Assembly (NCBI GenBank): GCA_023055425.1
Contig: JALGPY010000001.1
Coordinates: forward strand, 142,501,368 to 142,565,367
Direction of reading: 5' to 3'
Source of the DNA: Linanthus parryae
Taxonomy: Eukaryota > Streptophyta > Magnoliopsida > Ericales > Polemoniaceae
Length of the DNA: 64,000 nt
Shown: in pieces, positions 1 through 11,393 of the stretch
Numbering within the stretch: the stretch's first letter is position 1
Layout: the number at the start of each line of letters is the position of its first letter
Position numbers and translations under genes: made by a program
The notes under the pieces: model-generated
The model's input: the letters and a program-made list of their open reading frames with translations, nothing else
What the model was told of the DNA's origin: nothing
Database searches by the model: none

Positions 1-722
1 TCTGACGTTGGGACATGACAATTTAGTAAACTGCTTTCCCAGATGTCTTATCCGTACGTTTACACTTCGATGTAGTATTTCATACACCAAATTCAAAACC
101 ATACAAAGTAGAGCTTGGTAGCTAAAAGAGTACATGTAAAAGTTATTCAACTTAACTCGCCGTCTTTGAAAAGTACAAATTAGTTTTGACACTTATAACT
201 CTGGGTCAACCAATCAGATATAGCAAGGTACTCAGATAAGCATGTACATCGTATTAGAGATGCTGTGCATGAACATAATAAGAGAATTGACACTGCCAAT
301 TTTTACAGATACATGTCCATATTTTAGTTTCCCTCTTAAGCCAAGCTAATGTTTTCCTTATCAATACATCTTATGCATATGATTACTGAATAAAAATTCA
401 GCAACCGTAAATAGGAAACAAGATTGCTTCTAAAAACTTGTCGATGCCAATCTGCCTAACATCAGCAGAGTATTCAACACTGAATCTAGTCACACAGTGT
501 CATTTAAATCAAGAGCAATTACTTCAAGAATCCCATCCCACAGCAGCTAACAAGAAACATGAGAATTCCCTAATTATAACTCAACAAACCAATCAAAAGG
601 CTGAATATTCAGCCGTCAATCACATATTCAAAGATTACCCACAAAAAATTAGGGCACAATCAACCAAACAAACACAAAAAAAGGGATAAAATAATGAAAC
701 TGATGAGGGTTTAATTGGTTAC
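1..722 (-). other. Intron 1 of BABAM1-like gene (partial)
   Basis: This AT-rich stretch begins, on the minus strand, with a splice donor GTAACC (722-717) directly after the last codon of exon 1. No further exon of the family is recognisable before the left edge, so the stretch is best read as intron 1. The longest reading frame here (plus strand, 438-689) has biased composition and no family resemblance. Confidence 0.55.
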
Positions 723-986
723 CCAGAAAGCGGATTTGCCGAGAGCGGCGAAGGCGAAGCGGTGATCGGGGTTGATGGTGAGCTTGGCGTTCATGAAGAG
801 GAGGATGGATTGCTTGATGGAGTCCAATCTGGTGACGGGTCGACCATTTGGAGCAGTGACCTTCATTTCGACGAGCGATTCAGCGTCCACGTCGATGCAG
901 AAGAGGATGTCTTCGCTCGAGTAGCGACCTGGAGCAAGTGTGTAGCGACTCTGTGGTACGGACCTCTGGCTCTCTGCTCGTTCCAT
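723..986 (-). CDS. BRISC/BRCA1-A complex member 1 (BABAM1/MERIT40)-like, first exon
   Basis: This is the first coding exon, 88 codons. The product begins MERAESQRSVPQSRYTLAPG and continues with a stretch containing SEDILFCIDVD, an acidic first strand of a von Willebrand A-like fold, then LDSIKQSILLF and INPDHRFAFAALGKSAFW. From memory this matches the N-terminus of plant BABAM1/MERIT40-like proteins, scaffold subunits of BRCC36-type K63 deubiquitinase complexes. The exon ends in phase 0 at TGG, followed by a GT donor (722-721). The remaining exons lie beyond the left edge. The frame is clean and unlike its surroundings, so this is the only convincing host gene in the window. The assignment is by recognition, not by search. 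Confidence 0.7.
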
Positions 987-1250
987 CTTCTCTCCCAGAT
1001 CTCTCTCTCTCTCTCTACCTCTCTCTGTAGGAGCTTGATTGATTTATTGGAATTTTCACTCTCTATTTCAGTCTCGGTTTATATTTCGATTCTATTTTCG
1101 GTGTGGTTTTTCTCCCAAAATGATGTCCTAAGAGCATCTCAAATGGAAAATCTCAATTGTAATGAAAAAAATAGCTTGTAAATAATGAACTTGGAAATTT
1201 ATATCATTTTAATACTATTTCTTTTAGGGAAAATACAATATTATTCAAGC
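987..1250 (-). promoter_or_regulatory. 5' leader and proximal promoter of the BABAM1-like gene
   Basis: Directly upstream of the ATG at 986 is a CT-rich plus-strand tract (about 1001-1026), that is GA repeats in the sense direction. This is common in plant core promoters and 5' leaders. Beyond it the sequence is T-rich. Decayed LINE sequence starts within about 450 bp of the ATG, so the promoter must be compact or overlap transposon-derived DNA. Confidence 0.45.
1001..1026. repeat. CT/GA microsatellite in 5' leader
   Basis: An almost pure CT dinucleotide run with one ACC interruption, just upstream of the BABAM1-like start codon. Confidence 0.8.
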
Positions 1251-1440
1251 TAGGGAGTGAGGTCGAGAGAATTCAAACTGAATAAGTCCATTTCCCAATC
1301 AGGCGTTATAGTATACAGACACTCATATCATCTTCTAATAAATCTTTGATCGCAAGTACGTGCGCTATGTTTGCTTCTCTTCCAACAAAGCGGGCTTCAA
1401 AAGTTTCAAAAGTTTCATAAGTCCCCATGATGCCTCTACA
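1251..1440. other. Intergenic / LINE 3' tail region
   Basis: No gene is seen. It lies between the host promoter and the last recognisable LINE codons. On the minus strand it would be the LINE 3' UTR. I see no clear poly(A) tail, so the exact 3' end of the LINE is undefined. Confidence 0.4.
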
Positions 1441-4400
1441 CTATTCTAGTAGCTCCTTCATTTCCGCGAGCACGGAGGAGTAACTGACTTTCTGCAAATT
1501 GCTATGCTTCAACGGATTGATTCTCACCAAGGAATTGGATTCCAAATCGACCTGTTTTAGACTGAGTTCATGCGTCATCGCTAAACTCACTGCCAATGCT
1601 TCAACTTCTGCCAGCAGGGGAATCCTCGTCTTGCGGATTCGAAAAAAACGACCGGCCACAAAGTTATTGTTAGAATTTTGAATAGCACAACCTAATCCCA
1701 AAGCCGGAGAACTGTCGGACCAAGAAGCGTCACAGTTTATTTTTGTAGTCCATGACGGTGGAGAAGCCCATCGAGCCGAAACATGCCAACCTATGTTCAT
1801 CTCCCGACAACCCCTTGATCCGCGCTTCATTAAACCAAGCCAAATAATCCAAACTCGAGTTTACAATCGAATCCGCATTCGTGATTTGTTTCTCGAAAAG
1901 CAACTTGTTCCTACTTTGCCAAAGAGCCCATATCGTGAGAAATCTTTCGCAAATATCTCCGGGTTGTGTACTGATGACTTCGTGAAGGCCGCACTTCTTC
2001 TTCTTCTCTAGGAAACCGGGGCCAAAAGTCTTGTTCCACACTTCCTCGGGCATTTTATAGTTTGTGAAATCGTGATTTTTTGTCTTGAAACTAGTTTGGC
2101 ACCTCAGACAAAAAGGATCAATCACCATTCCCCTCTCGTGTAAACGTAAGGATACCGGTAGTGACCCCTGCCATAAACGCCAAACTGGGAACTTAGCTTT
2201 GTTTGAATCCCCTAAGTTTTTGAGCCATCTTCTGTCTGTAAAACCCGCCAAAGTAGAGGGAATTGGAGATGATCGTTTTCGTTGAGCTTTGTATCATGTC
2301 GCTACAGTGTAACACACATCCTCTGGGTGAACCTAGTAGTACTTGTATTCCACGACAGTATTGTTTATAGAAATGACTCTAACAATCTCACTGTCAATCG
2401 ACAATAATACTTGTTGAATTTTACTTTTATCTCATCCCCCTGTATTGGGATCAATAAGGCTTTCAACTTTTAATATTCCTGGCCAAAGAGGGGGCGGAGA
2501 AATGATCTTGAAAGTGTCGGCCAGAGGTATCCAGCAGTCCCAAAAAACACGTACTTTGCTTCCAGTTTTAATTCTATAATCAAACCCGATCGTACGAGAT
2601 CTATCCCAAAAAGTAAGCTTCTACATGCAAATGAAACTTGGCTATTCCGTCCAATATGATAATCAAGAATATCAGTATTTTAAAAATATTTTGCATGGAA
2701 AATGCGGCTTACCAAACTTTCCGGGTTTTGAAGAAGATGCCACGTCTGCTTAGCTAAGATTGCCAGATTGAAATCTTGAAAATCCTGAAATCCCAGACCT
2801 TTGTCAATATTTTTATGCTTCATTTTGTTCCAAGAGACCCAATGCATTCTATTATTTTCCTCGCTTCCTCCCCACCAGAATTATCTCACAAGTCCTTCCA
2901 TCTCTTAATATACTTTGACCGGTAACAGAAAACACCCCATCGTATAATTAGAGATGGCAATGACCAAAGACTCGATGAGCACCTCTTTTCCGGCTGCCGA
3001 GAGAGAACTGCATTTCCAACCTTTAAGATTTTTACATATTCTTTCTGCTAAGTAGCCAAATGTTATAACTTTGCTTCTTCCAAAAAATTTTGGGAGCCCA
3101 AGGTAAGTGTCTGAACCCCGCAAAGCCAAGAAACCAACAAACGGTCTACCGGGGCAACATTGTCTGAGAACACAACTGAGGACTTCTGCAAATTAAGCTT
3201 TTGCCCCGATGCCACTTCATACTCCTGTAAAATAGCACGTAAAACTGTTATCTCTTCACTGTTATCTTTAGTGAAGAGTAAGATGTCACTGGCAAAAATA
3301 GATGTGACACCACTGGACCTCCTCTGGATGTTGTTAGTCCCCGTAGAGATTCGTCTTGAATTGTCGTCGTCAATCTGCGTGACAAAGTTTCACTGACCGT
3401 TAAGAAAATATACGGAGATAGATGGAAACCCTGTAGTAAACCACACTCATGGATGCTTTTTCCTTGAACCTCCCCATTCATAATCACACTGTAAGTGGCC
3501 GTTGTGATGTCGTTCGTTACTACGTCGGTCCAACGATCCGAAACCATCCTTTCAATCATAGCGAGGACGAAGTCGTATTCAACAATGTCGTAGACCTTGC
3601 TCATGTCAACTTTCAAGGAGAGGAATCCTCTTACCTTCTTCATGTTCTTCATAGAGTGCAACAACTCAAATAAGATAAAACGTTTTCGTGATTAGTCTTC
3701 CCGACACAAAGGCACTACAGTTCTTTGCCGTTAGAGAAACGAGAATGACTTAGAGTCGGTTAGCCAAAGATTTGGTAACCAGTCTATAGATCATAAAATG
3801 AAGACTTATGGACGTAAATCTGTGACTTTCCAAACCTCTTTCACCTTAGGAATCAAAGCGATAAGATTGTGATTAAATATGGAAATACCATTCTCACCAT
3901 TGATAATGCGAACACGTATATCTTCCACCTCAGGGCCCACAATATACCAAAATCTCTGGTAGAATAACACTGGAAAACAATTGGGACAAGGGGATTTTAA
4001 AGGGGACATCTGTTTTAGATCCTCTCTCACATCTGTTTCCGTGAAGGGCTGATCAAGGAGAAACCGTTGTTCATTTGAGGCAATCTCATCGATCCCAGCT
4101 AAAACTGGCTCCATCTGTGCACGAGTAGGGTCCGTGGAGGAGAAAATTATTAAAAAAGTAGCCCTCCAAAGGACCCACAATCCCATATGGATCCTCAGCC
4201 TAGACGCCATTTGCATCGTCTATACCAATCAATCTGTTTTTTGAGTGGCGAATAGATGTTTTTCTAGAAAAAAATCCAATGTTCTAATCATCCTTCTGCA
4301 TCCGTACTTCTCTGTACTTCTACCTCTACATCTCCGCTTACCGAAGAAGGATTTGGAGAATGCTTTAGAGAACCTCCTTGGCTTCAGCGATAGCTTGGGA

Positions 4401-5330
4401 AGTCTGTTGACCTTCAAAGATATCCTTTAGCTGATTCCCGAGTATCTGTAATTTATTCGTAAGACTCCCGAAAACATTTATGTTCCAACCTTTGAGGACA
4501 TTAGTCGTAGATCACAGCTTTCCCTCAACCGGCCATGTTAAGCCGGACCATGAAACCCTGATAACTTCTTCACAACCCTGATGGTTTAACCACATTTCTT
4601 CAAACTGAAAACGTCTGTGAACCGAGCCCTGATTTTGAGTAATTGAGAAGCAAGACACTTGAAGAGGAACATGATCAAAAACTTCCGCAGCAATATGTTA
4701 TACCTTCGCTCTACCAAACCGATCAGCCCAGCTGTGTTTTGCCAGACATCGTTCAAGCCGCTATCTAATTGCTGCCTCATACCCTTGATTATTGATCCAT
4801 GTGAAAGGAAGCCCAACAAAGCCTGAATCCGCACCTGCAAATTCTAGATAATGCCTCTAGATCCCTCGATTTTGTCAGAAGGGGAAATGTGTTCCCCCTT
4901 CCTTCTCTGACATTGAGGAGAAGACGTTAAAATCGCCAACTACACACCAAGGTCGATTCCCAGGCCAAAGCCTTTCGAGGAGGGCCCGTGAATTATGTAT
5001 CTCTTCTTGGACTGGATCTTTGTAAAAATCAGTTGATATTACCATCTTGCGTTCAATCACAATAGAAAAGCAGTCGTGGGTATGAAAATGAGACGAAGAA
5101 AATAAAGTGAAACTTACTTCCTTGTCCCACATCAAAGCCAAGCCTCCTCTCCTATCGATGCAGTAAAAAAATATACCATTTTGGAACCCTAGATGGAACT
5201 TGATGCGCCCCATCTCGTTTGCATTCTGTTGGTTCCCATCAAGAAAACCATATTGGGATTCTTTCTCCTTACAAAGATAAATAAAAGCTACGGGGGTTCC
5301 CAATACCCCGCACGTTCCAGGTAATTAGAC
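1441..5330 (-). pseudogene. LINE ORF2 remnant (EN-RT-zf-RVT-RNase H)
   Basis: At 4875-5303 the endonuclease shows RGGLALMWDKEV and GDFNVF. At 3806-4216 an RT start shows LKSPCPNCFPVLFYQRFW and IALIPKV. At 3248-3664 the RT palm shows SLKVDMSKVYDIVEYDF and GLLQGFHLSPYIF, the usual D-A-YD and G-x-x-QG-x-x-LSPxLF motifs with substitutions. At 2905-3129 the RT thumb shows TYLGLPKFFGRSK. At 1900-2251 is the zf-RVT linker. At 1441-1830 an RNase H-like domain shows INCDASWS and LAEVEALAVSL. Several frameshifts and stops separate these pieces, and the RT catalytic loop is not recoverable in frame. Functionally this would have been the target-primed reverse transcription enzyme. Confidence 0.8.
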
Positions 5331-5339
5331 TCATTGTGA

Positions 5340-6830
5340 GTGGCTAGGCTTCACCGCAGCAGTATCCAATGAAAGAGTTGGGTTCTTTTGAGCTACCCCG
5401 TCCACTATCAGAATCCGTGATCCGGAAATTTTGGTTGTGTCATCCTTCGAGATTTCCTTCACTATCAATGTATACTGCTTCGATGCCCCCTTCATTTTTT
5501 GTTGTCAAGGAACCTGAGAATGGCTTTGTACGGACATTGCCCACATTCACGCTAATGCCGACCCTTTCCTCCACGTCCCGAGCATTGGTTGCGGCCTGAC
5601 CTGCAACCACGCAAGCCACTGTCCCTATTCGACATCCCTCCACTACGCGCACTGGTAGTCTCTTTTTATTTTTCCTTGGGGTTTGGAGAGAGATTCGTGT
5701 CGCTAACTTTCCTATTAGCAATACAAAGTACTATTAACTTTCCTATCCCCTTGCCTCTGTCGACTACTGCAAGAGTTAAGTTGGAAGTCCTTATTGCTCA
5801 AATGATTTTCATAAACTGAAATCGCATGCTCATAGTCGTCTGCATCCGAGACATTCCTTCTTCCTTTTGTTATCCCACATATCCCCCATAGCACCATGAG
5901 CCAAATCTCATCTGCTCATTCTGTTGATTTTGCAGGAAGAATGGGGCTTCGATGCCTGCCGTCTGATCCAAACATGTTGAAGCACTTCTTCCTTGGCGGT
6001 GGGCAGTAAAGTAAACACGAGCTAAAGCCAGGATCCTCTTGAGTGTTCTCATCTTTAGTCTTCGATTTACAATACAAAGTACGATGCGCCATGAACCCAC
6101 ACCACTCACACACTTTTGGCAAGCGTTCGTACTTGTAATCGCGCCACACTTCTTACCCAAAGCGTATATGAAAACTCTCATTTTAAAGGTTTGGTTGCAT
6201 TGATAAGAGCTCTAATGCGCATATAGTCTCCAACATCTCCAGATAAAATTTTATCATCAACTTTAATGATCTCGACAATCCTGTTAACCGCATTACAAAT
6301 GTCGCATGGATTTAGCAAAAAGTATGGCATATTTTTCACTTGAACCCAAACTTACAGAATATCGAATCTCACATCATTTGTCCTTGCGGAAGCCAGCCAT
6401 GGCTTTTGGAGGAGAATGTTTCCATCAAAAGTCCCCATAAAACCTTCTCCATTGATTTTTTTGGACGGAAACTAAAAAACGAACATGTTTTCACTTGTGT
6501 CACTAATCTAGATATCATTGCCTTCGTCCCATATCTTCTTGAAAGTTAGTTTCATGGCCCATGTGCTGAAAGTGACCGGGAGAAGAAAAGACCCGATGAG
6601 ACAAGGTCCTAAGTTGTTGATCGCTACCAAGAAGTGATCTTTAGGGAAGACTTCGGCTTCCTACTCTTCCGGCAATAAGGACATTGATCGCCGATTCACA
6701 TGCTCGGTCAGATTTGTACCTATTATCAAGCGAAAACAGAAACCCTAGTCGTCGTTGAATACCATTTCGAACTTTTCGAAGCCTCGTGGCCAGTTTTCAA
6801 CTTTTTAAACCAAAGCCAATATATCATGTA
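5340..6830 (-). pseudogene. LINE ORF1 remnant with CCHC zinc knuckle
   Basis: The minus strand at 5916-6149 encodes CEWCGFMAHRTLYC, a CX2CX4HX4C-like zinc knuckle preceded by YERLPKV, typical of the zf-CCHC_4 ORF1 proteins of plant LINEs. Sequence further 5' (6180-6830) is where the DUF4283 RNA-binding domain should lie, but it is broken into short frames. The C-terminal part (5440-5721) is low-similarity and basic. ORF1 would act as the RNA-binding partner of ORF2. Confidence 0.65.
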
Positions 6831-7310
6831 ATACTCTAATGTATATAAGACATGAAATCTTATTTAAAATTAAAATTAACGCGATTCCAAATTTCTAAAC
6901 AAAAATCTTTCTCTCTCTAGAGATTTTTCCTTGCTCTGATTGAGCTCTTCAAAAAACCATCATCATAGCCTTCAACAACACTTTACTGCATCTCCTTTCA
7001 ATATTGTTTTGGTTACAATTCATCATCATCAGCTTCTTTCCAATGCAAAATACAAAGATCACCTTTTTGGATTTTCTAAGTGCACGACCGTACCTCATGA
7101 TTGCTTCCCTCTTCCATAGATAGTTTACTGTGTCAACTCCAACTTCTCACCGTCCATAACCACCAATTGCAGAAGGAGCTGTCTCTTCCACTTCTATGCT
7201 TTCTTTCTCTTCCTATTCTTCTTCTTTGTCTTTCTCATTCTCCAATTTCTCTTTATCTTCATCTTTTCTCTTCTCTATCTTTCCAGTTTCTTCTTCATCT
7301 CTTGCATGCA

Positions 7311-8583
7311 ATGTCTTCCTCTGAATCCACAACCCCTGAAAACTAATTTGATCCAGCCTTCCGTCCGATGGCGAGAAGGGGGCCTGTTGTTCATGTCAAT
7401 CATGTCATTGTTAGTGCATTAAGATATATCTGTAGTAATTCATTTCTAGGAAAATTTCTTGATGATCATGCCTTCAGTCTCAAAACTGCAGGAAGCAATC
7501 CGTGCAAACTGGAAAACGTTGGATTTAGTAGTGGTAGATAAAAAACAAGAAGTCTTCATCTTCCAATTCCTAAATCCCAATGACAAAGCAACTCTTCTTC
7601 AATGAAGTACCTTTTCTGTCCATGGTAAATGCTTAGCCATTAAAGATAGAGTTCCTAATACCATAATTTCATAGGTTAGGTTCCCTACCACTGATGTTTT
7701 GGTGCAAGTTCATCGTATCCCCATGGATTACTTTTTATTTGAATTGGCAGAAAGCCTTGGAAAACTGACAGGGGAACTCCTGGGATTTGATTGGAACCAC
7801 AACCGTGTGGTGAACATGGACTTTTTCCGTATCAAGGTGAGAATTAATCTGGCAGTGGCCCTGATCCCAGGTGCCTACATCGATATTCTTGGAGGTCCCC
7901 CTTCCTGGGTTTACTTCCTCTATGAAATGTTGTTCAAAATCTGCATGCGGTGTGGTACCCTAGGGCACAAGATCCAAAATTGTCATATGGATGAGTTGGA
8001 GATCATCACCATTTTGCATGACCGTTTTGAAAACTCCCCTTTTTTCAACTCCATGGATTTTATGCGTGATAATGATCAACCTCTTTTCACTCCTCTCAAG
8101 AAAGCTTATAGATTGCATGGTCCAAACAGAACCACTTGTGTTATCATCTGAGACTTGAATGGACCTTCGTCTCCAATTACCAATGAGACGGCTGTTGGAG
8201 AAGATAACCCCAATCTGGTCTTCTCTTTGAACTCCTTCTCTTCTGAAAACGAAAGATTTCATGTCTCCGGAAAGTGATGTTGATGCATTCATGGAACCCT
8301 TGTCTCGTATAACTCCGTTACCTCCCCCTTCACATCCTAATCATGAACCGGATCAGGTTTTGCTCACTCTTGCTTCAGCTTCTCCAGGATCTCATTAATG
8401 AGGAACACTTTGAACCTGAGAGACAGGGAGAAGTTAACGAGACTCCTCAACCGCCTCCACCTTCATCTGTTCCACTACATGCATTGATTGTCCCACCGGT
8501 CTTTGCTTCGCCTTCCACTGCAGTTACCCCACCACTATAAATCCATCAGATCCCGCTCCTGTGAACAGCTTTAGCCATCCCAT
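7311..8583 (+). pseudogene. LINE ORF1 remnant (DUF4283 plus zinc knuckle)
   Basis: The frame appears to start at the ATG at 7311 (MSSSESTTPEN), hits a stop, then continues. An intact stretch at 7699-8151 shows LGKLTGELLGFDWN, VRINLAVALIPG and the knuckle CMRCGTLGHKIQNC, the layout of plant LINE ORF1. The tail is proline- and serine-rich (about 8340-8540). At least three stops or frameshifts make it non-functional. Confidence 0.65.
8579..8583. repeat. Left target-site duplication of the Tat element (CCCAT)
   Basis: CCCAT immediately precedes the TGTGTAC start of the left LTR and is repeated exactly at 49924-49928 after the right LTR. It defines the outer boundary of the nest. Confidence 0.9.
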
Positions 8584-9173
8584 TGTGTACAAGGAAATCC
8601 TCAAGAGATATCCAAGTATACACCTCAAGTAGATAATAAGAACACAAAGAATTGTAGGGTGTGTGTAGGGAGAGGGTAAGCACTAGTATTTGCTTGTGAG
8701 AGAGAGACAATAAGCCATGGTATTGGACCATCATATGACTTGTGTCGCAACGGAGAGCTAACGATCCTATATATAGTGGGGAAGTGACCGTTGAGGGGTT
8801 AATGCACGGCTTAAAGATAGACCCCCAACGACACGTTCGACCGTGTATATAGGAACTGTTACGCATCTGCCCGCAAGTATCGGAGACCGTTATGAGATCA
8901 GCCGCATTGATGGGACACGTAAGCCTAGGATCTCTCATTCAGTTACCAGAGTTGGCGCGCGAGCTTGGTTGCTGCATGCGCGCGACGGGCCTTACCCTAG
9001 CCTCCAAACAACTAAGTCCCTACAAGTCCCGTGTTATGGTTCGCGGGGGCCCTATCTCGTAGCCCCCACGTTGATCAGCACGGGTGGTGATCCGGTGTGG
9101 ATGGAGCACAGCTGGGTCTGCTGGATGACCGCCACGTGGCGATGACCCGTCTGTCTGGAAATCGGTATCTACA
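8584..9173 (-). repeat. 3' LTR of the Tat element (left)
   Basis: A 590-bp LTR that on the plus strand starts TGTGTACAAG and ends GGTATCTACA. It differs from the right copy by scattered substitutions and a 10-bp deletion (near 8806; the extra bases are present near 49549). Confidence 0.92.
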
Positions 9174-9187
9174 ATAGCCCCCTTTTG
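9174..9187 (-). promoter_or_regulatory. Polypurine tract of the Tat element
   Basis: Read on the minus strand this is AAAAGGGGGCTAT directly abutting the 3' LTR, the expected primer for plus-strand DNA synthesis. It fixes the element's orientation. Confidence 0.8.
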
Positions 9188-9339
9188 CGCGATTATCACG
9201 CGCACATCTGTTGTGCAGTCGCGCAAAATCAGCCGTGCGTGAAGTCCACGCATACCCTTTGAATTTGAATTTGAATCCCTCATAGCCCCCAGTCATAGCC
9301 ATGATTGCCTAGGGTTTGGGAAGCACCGTTTAGCCTCTG

Positions 9340-9553
9340 ATGAAGCGTGGCCTCTGTCAAACGTCATCCAATTTTGCCTATTTTTAAGGCAGGGATAGCT
9401 GATAGATCAAAAGTCAAATTTTCTGGATTCCGAAGCGTTGCTGAATCAGCAGTACTCAAAGGTTACGACTCTTCGGGGGTTTATTTAAACTCCTCTATGC
9501 CTCTGATTGAGACTTTTCTACTTTTCTCTCTCAAGCAAAACAAGCATTCAAGC
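9340..9553 (+). promoter_or_regulatory. Putative promoter and 5' leader of the antisense Tat gene
   Basis: A TATTTAAA box (about 9482-9489) is followed by a CT-rich, then CA-rich leader ending in CAAGCATTCAAGC. After removing the solo LTR at 9554-11393, this leader joins a purine/pyrimidine-mixed leader (11399-11512) that leads directly to the ATG of the plant-mobile-domain gene. This is inference from layout; no transcript data are available. Confidence 0.45.
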
Positions 9554-11393
9554 TGACGCGGATTCTTAACGCGTATGCGCAAGTGCACAGTCAAGTAATA
9601 TAGGGGTGGTATTTCAACCTCGAGTTATCGATCCCACGAGGACAGGCTTGAGATTATTTAATTAGTTATTTAATTTAGTGTACGATGCAGGAGGAAAGAT
9701 TTGATTGATTTTAGAAATTGAAATAAAAACTAATCTAATATTTTTGTATTTTTTTATATTTAAGATATAAGTTTGGAGAAACTAGGCAATCTCTAGATCA
9801 CCTAGGGTTGTAGACGATTTTCGGATTAACTGAGCAACACGTTAACTATATTCTAACTAAGCCGGGTAACAACACTGACTATCTCATATCGGTCTTAAGT
9901 CATTCTACTTCACGGTAGACTACAATCTCCTATCGGTCTCTTGTGTCTACCTGTCCGTTCTAGTAGGCTAACGACATGCACGAAAACGGGTCCTGTCGGT
10001 CCACCGTTGCACGAAACAGTCGAATTTCACTACCGAATCTACCCACACTAGTCACTCCTAACACGTCTCTTCTCAGTCTCAGTGATACGGGATTGATGCT
10101 CATATCTCATCCTAGCTATTTAAAGTCACTGTCGTGCACTTCACTAGCCAACTAACAGTTCCGGTTAATTACTCCATCCCCATTAAGAATTAAGCATAGA
10201 TTATGATTAATTGATTTAGAACTTAATCAACTTTAAGCATGATTCATCATATGAGCAAACCCTAGTTCATTGATTATCAATTCCTATCTTAGTCGTGTCA
10301 ATATACTAAGATCCTTAACAAGATTCAAGAACTAACATCCATTCAATAGAAGAAATCAATAAGCATGAAACAAAGATTAAGAATTCGGAAAAAAATCATC
10401 GTCTACATAAACCCTAGGCTCTCGTAGAGATGCCTAGCAAAGTATTTAGCTAAGAATAACCAACCAAACAAAACTTACAAGTTTCTCCATACAAAGATTG
10501 AGAGAGGAAGAAGAAGAAGATGAAACCCTAGATCTTCAATGGAGGAGGCATCCTCCTCTTCCCCCGTCTCTATATTTTCTTCTACGTTGATGGCTTTTTC
10601 TTCCTCACGTGTCTCTTTCTCTTAACCTTAGGGTGTATTAATTAATCATCTCACAATATTAATTAATAACCCTAATGCCCGTCCTACTTGTCGTGAGTAC
10701 GCTGGTCCTGCCTTCAGATCGCACGATCACCTTATCCTGATTGTGCGATCCGCTGTTGATCGAGCTTCTATTCTTCTGTCTGATCATGGGATCACCAAAT
10801 CTGATCCTGCGATCTGCTGTTGATCGTAGGATCAACTTGTGATCCTATAAGTCAGTGAGTTTTCTTTTTTTCTCTACGCCCAACTGATCGTGCGATCACA
10901 TATTGTGATCCTGCGATCTGCTTCTGATCCTAGGATCAACTTTTGATCCTACACTTCAGTGGGTTTTCTTCTTTTTTCTTCCGCTCAATTTTTCTAAGTC
11001 TTCTCTTCTATTCTTCATTGGGGGTGTTAAGTGTCATTATCCAAACTTTCTAAAATGACACTTTGACCCCCTTTTTTTTCATCTTTGTCCTCTTTTCTTG
11101 CAATTTCTTTCTCTCCCAAGCTTCTGCATATGTTCCGAAGTTCGTTTTCCTCCTCCTCTTGATCCATGAGCTCCGTTTCCTGTCCAACACAACACGAAAA
11201 CACCCCGTGCGATCAAAAGTGACAAAATAAATGTAAATAATGTGAAAAACGCCCAGATTAACAATTTATCACTTAAATCTAAGCTTATCCAATTTCCTCT
11301 AGTTCATAGTGTATTTCTAATATATTCAACCCGAAAACTACACAAAACGGTACACAAACGTAGAAGACATATAACTCTAATATAGAGTTATCA
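9554..11393 (-). mobile_element. Solo LTR (Athila-like) with CAAGC target duplication
   Basis: The 1840-bp block is flanked by exact CAAGC copies (9549-9553 and 11394-11398). On the minus strand it starts TGATAACTCTA and ends CGCGTCA, the TG...CA rule. Its first bases form the same type of hairpin as the Athila LTRs in this window. No internal region or second LTR is present, so it is a solo LTR left by LTR-LTR recombination. Several GATC-centred palindromes occur at 10720-10960. Confidence 0.88.
10715..10960. repeat. Cluster of GATC-arm palindromes inside the solo LTR
   Basis: Repeated short inverted repeats of the types GATCGTGCGATC, GATCATGGGATC, GATCCTGCGATC and GATCCTAGGATC occur. They include two longer imperfect direct repeats of about 110 bp (around 10800-10860 and 10895-10965). 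Confidence 0.75.

Larger units (their letters stand above)
1441..6830 (-). mobile_element. Degenerate L1-type LINE with RNase H domain
   Basis: On the minus strand, from right to left, recognisable pieces occur in the order expected of a plant L1-clade non-LTR retrotransposon. They are an ORF1 with a zinc knuckle, an apurinic-type endonuclease, reverse transcriptase, zf-RVT and a C-terminal RNase H. The pieces sit in different frames with many stops, so the copy is dead. The boundaries are approximate because no target-site duplication or poly(A) tail could be identified. Confidence 0.8.
6890..8583 (+). mobile_element. Second LINE fragment (5' part), cut by the Tat element
   Basis: A plus-strand ORF1 of the DUF4283/zinc-knuckle type starts here with a pyrimidine-rich 5' UTR. 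The fragment is interrupted at 8583 by a Tat LTR whose target duplication (CCCAT) is repeated at 49924-49928, so about 100 bp at 49924-50023 is the original continuation. No endonuclease or RT of this copy is present in the window. Its 5' end abuts the 5' end of the opposite-strand LINE. Confidence 0.65.

Noticed and set aside
438..689. 83-codon frame left of the host exon
   Set aside because: It lies in the inferred intron on the opposite strand, with low-complexity composition and no recognisable motif.
8843..9145. 100-codon frame in the Tat LTR, also at 49482-49895
   Set aside because: It is LTR sequence shared by both copies with differing frame ends; no domain.
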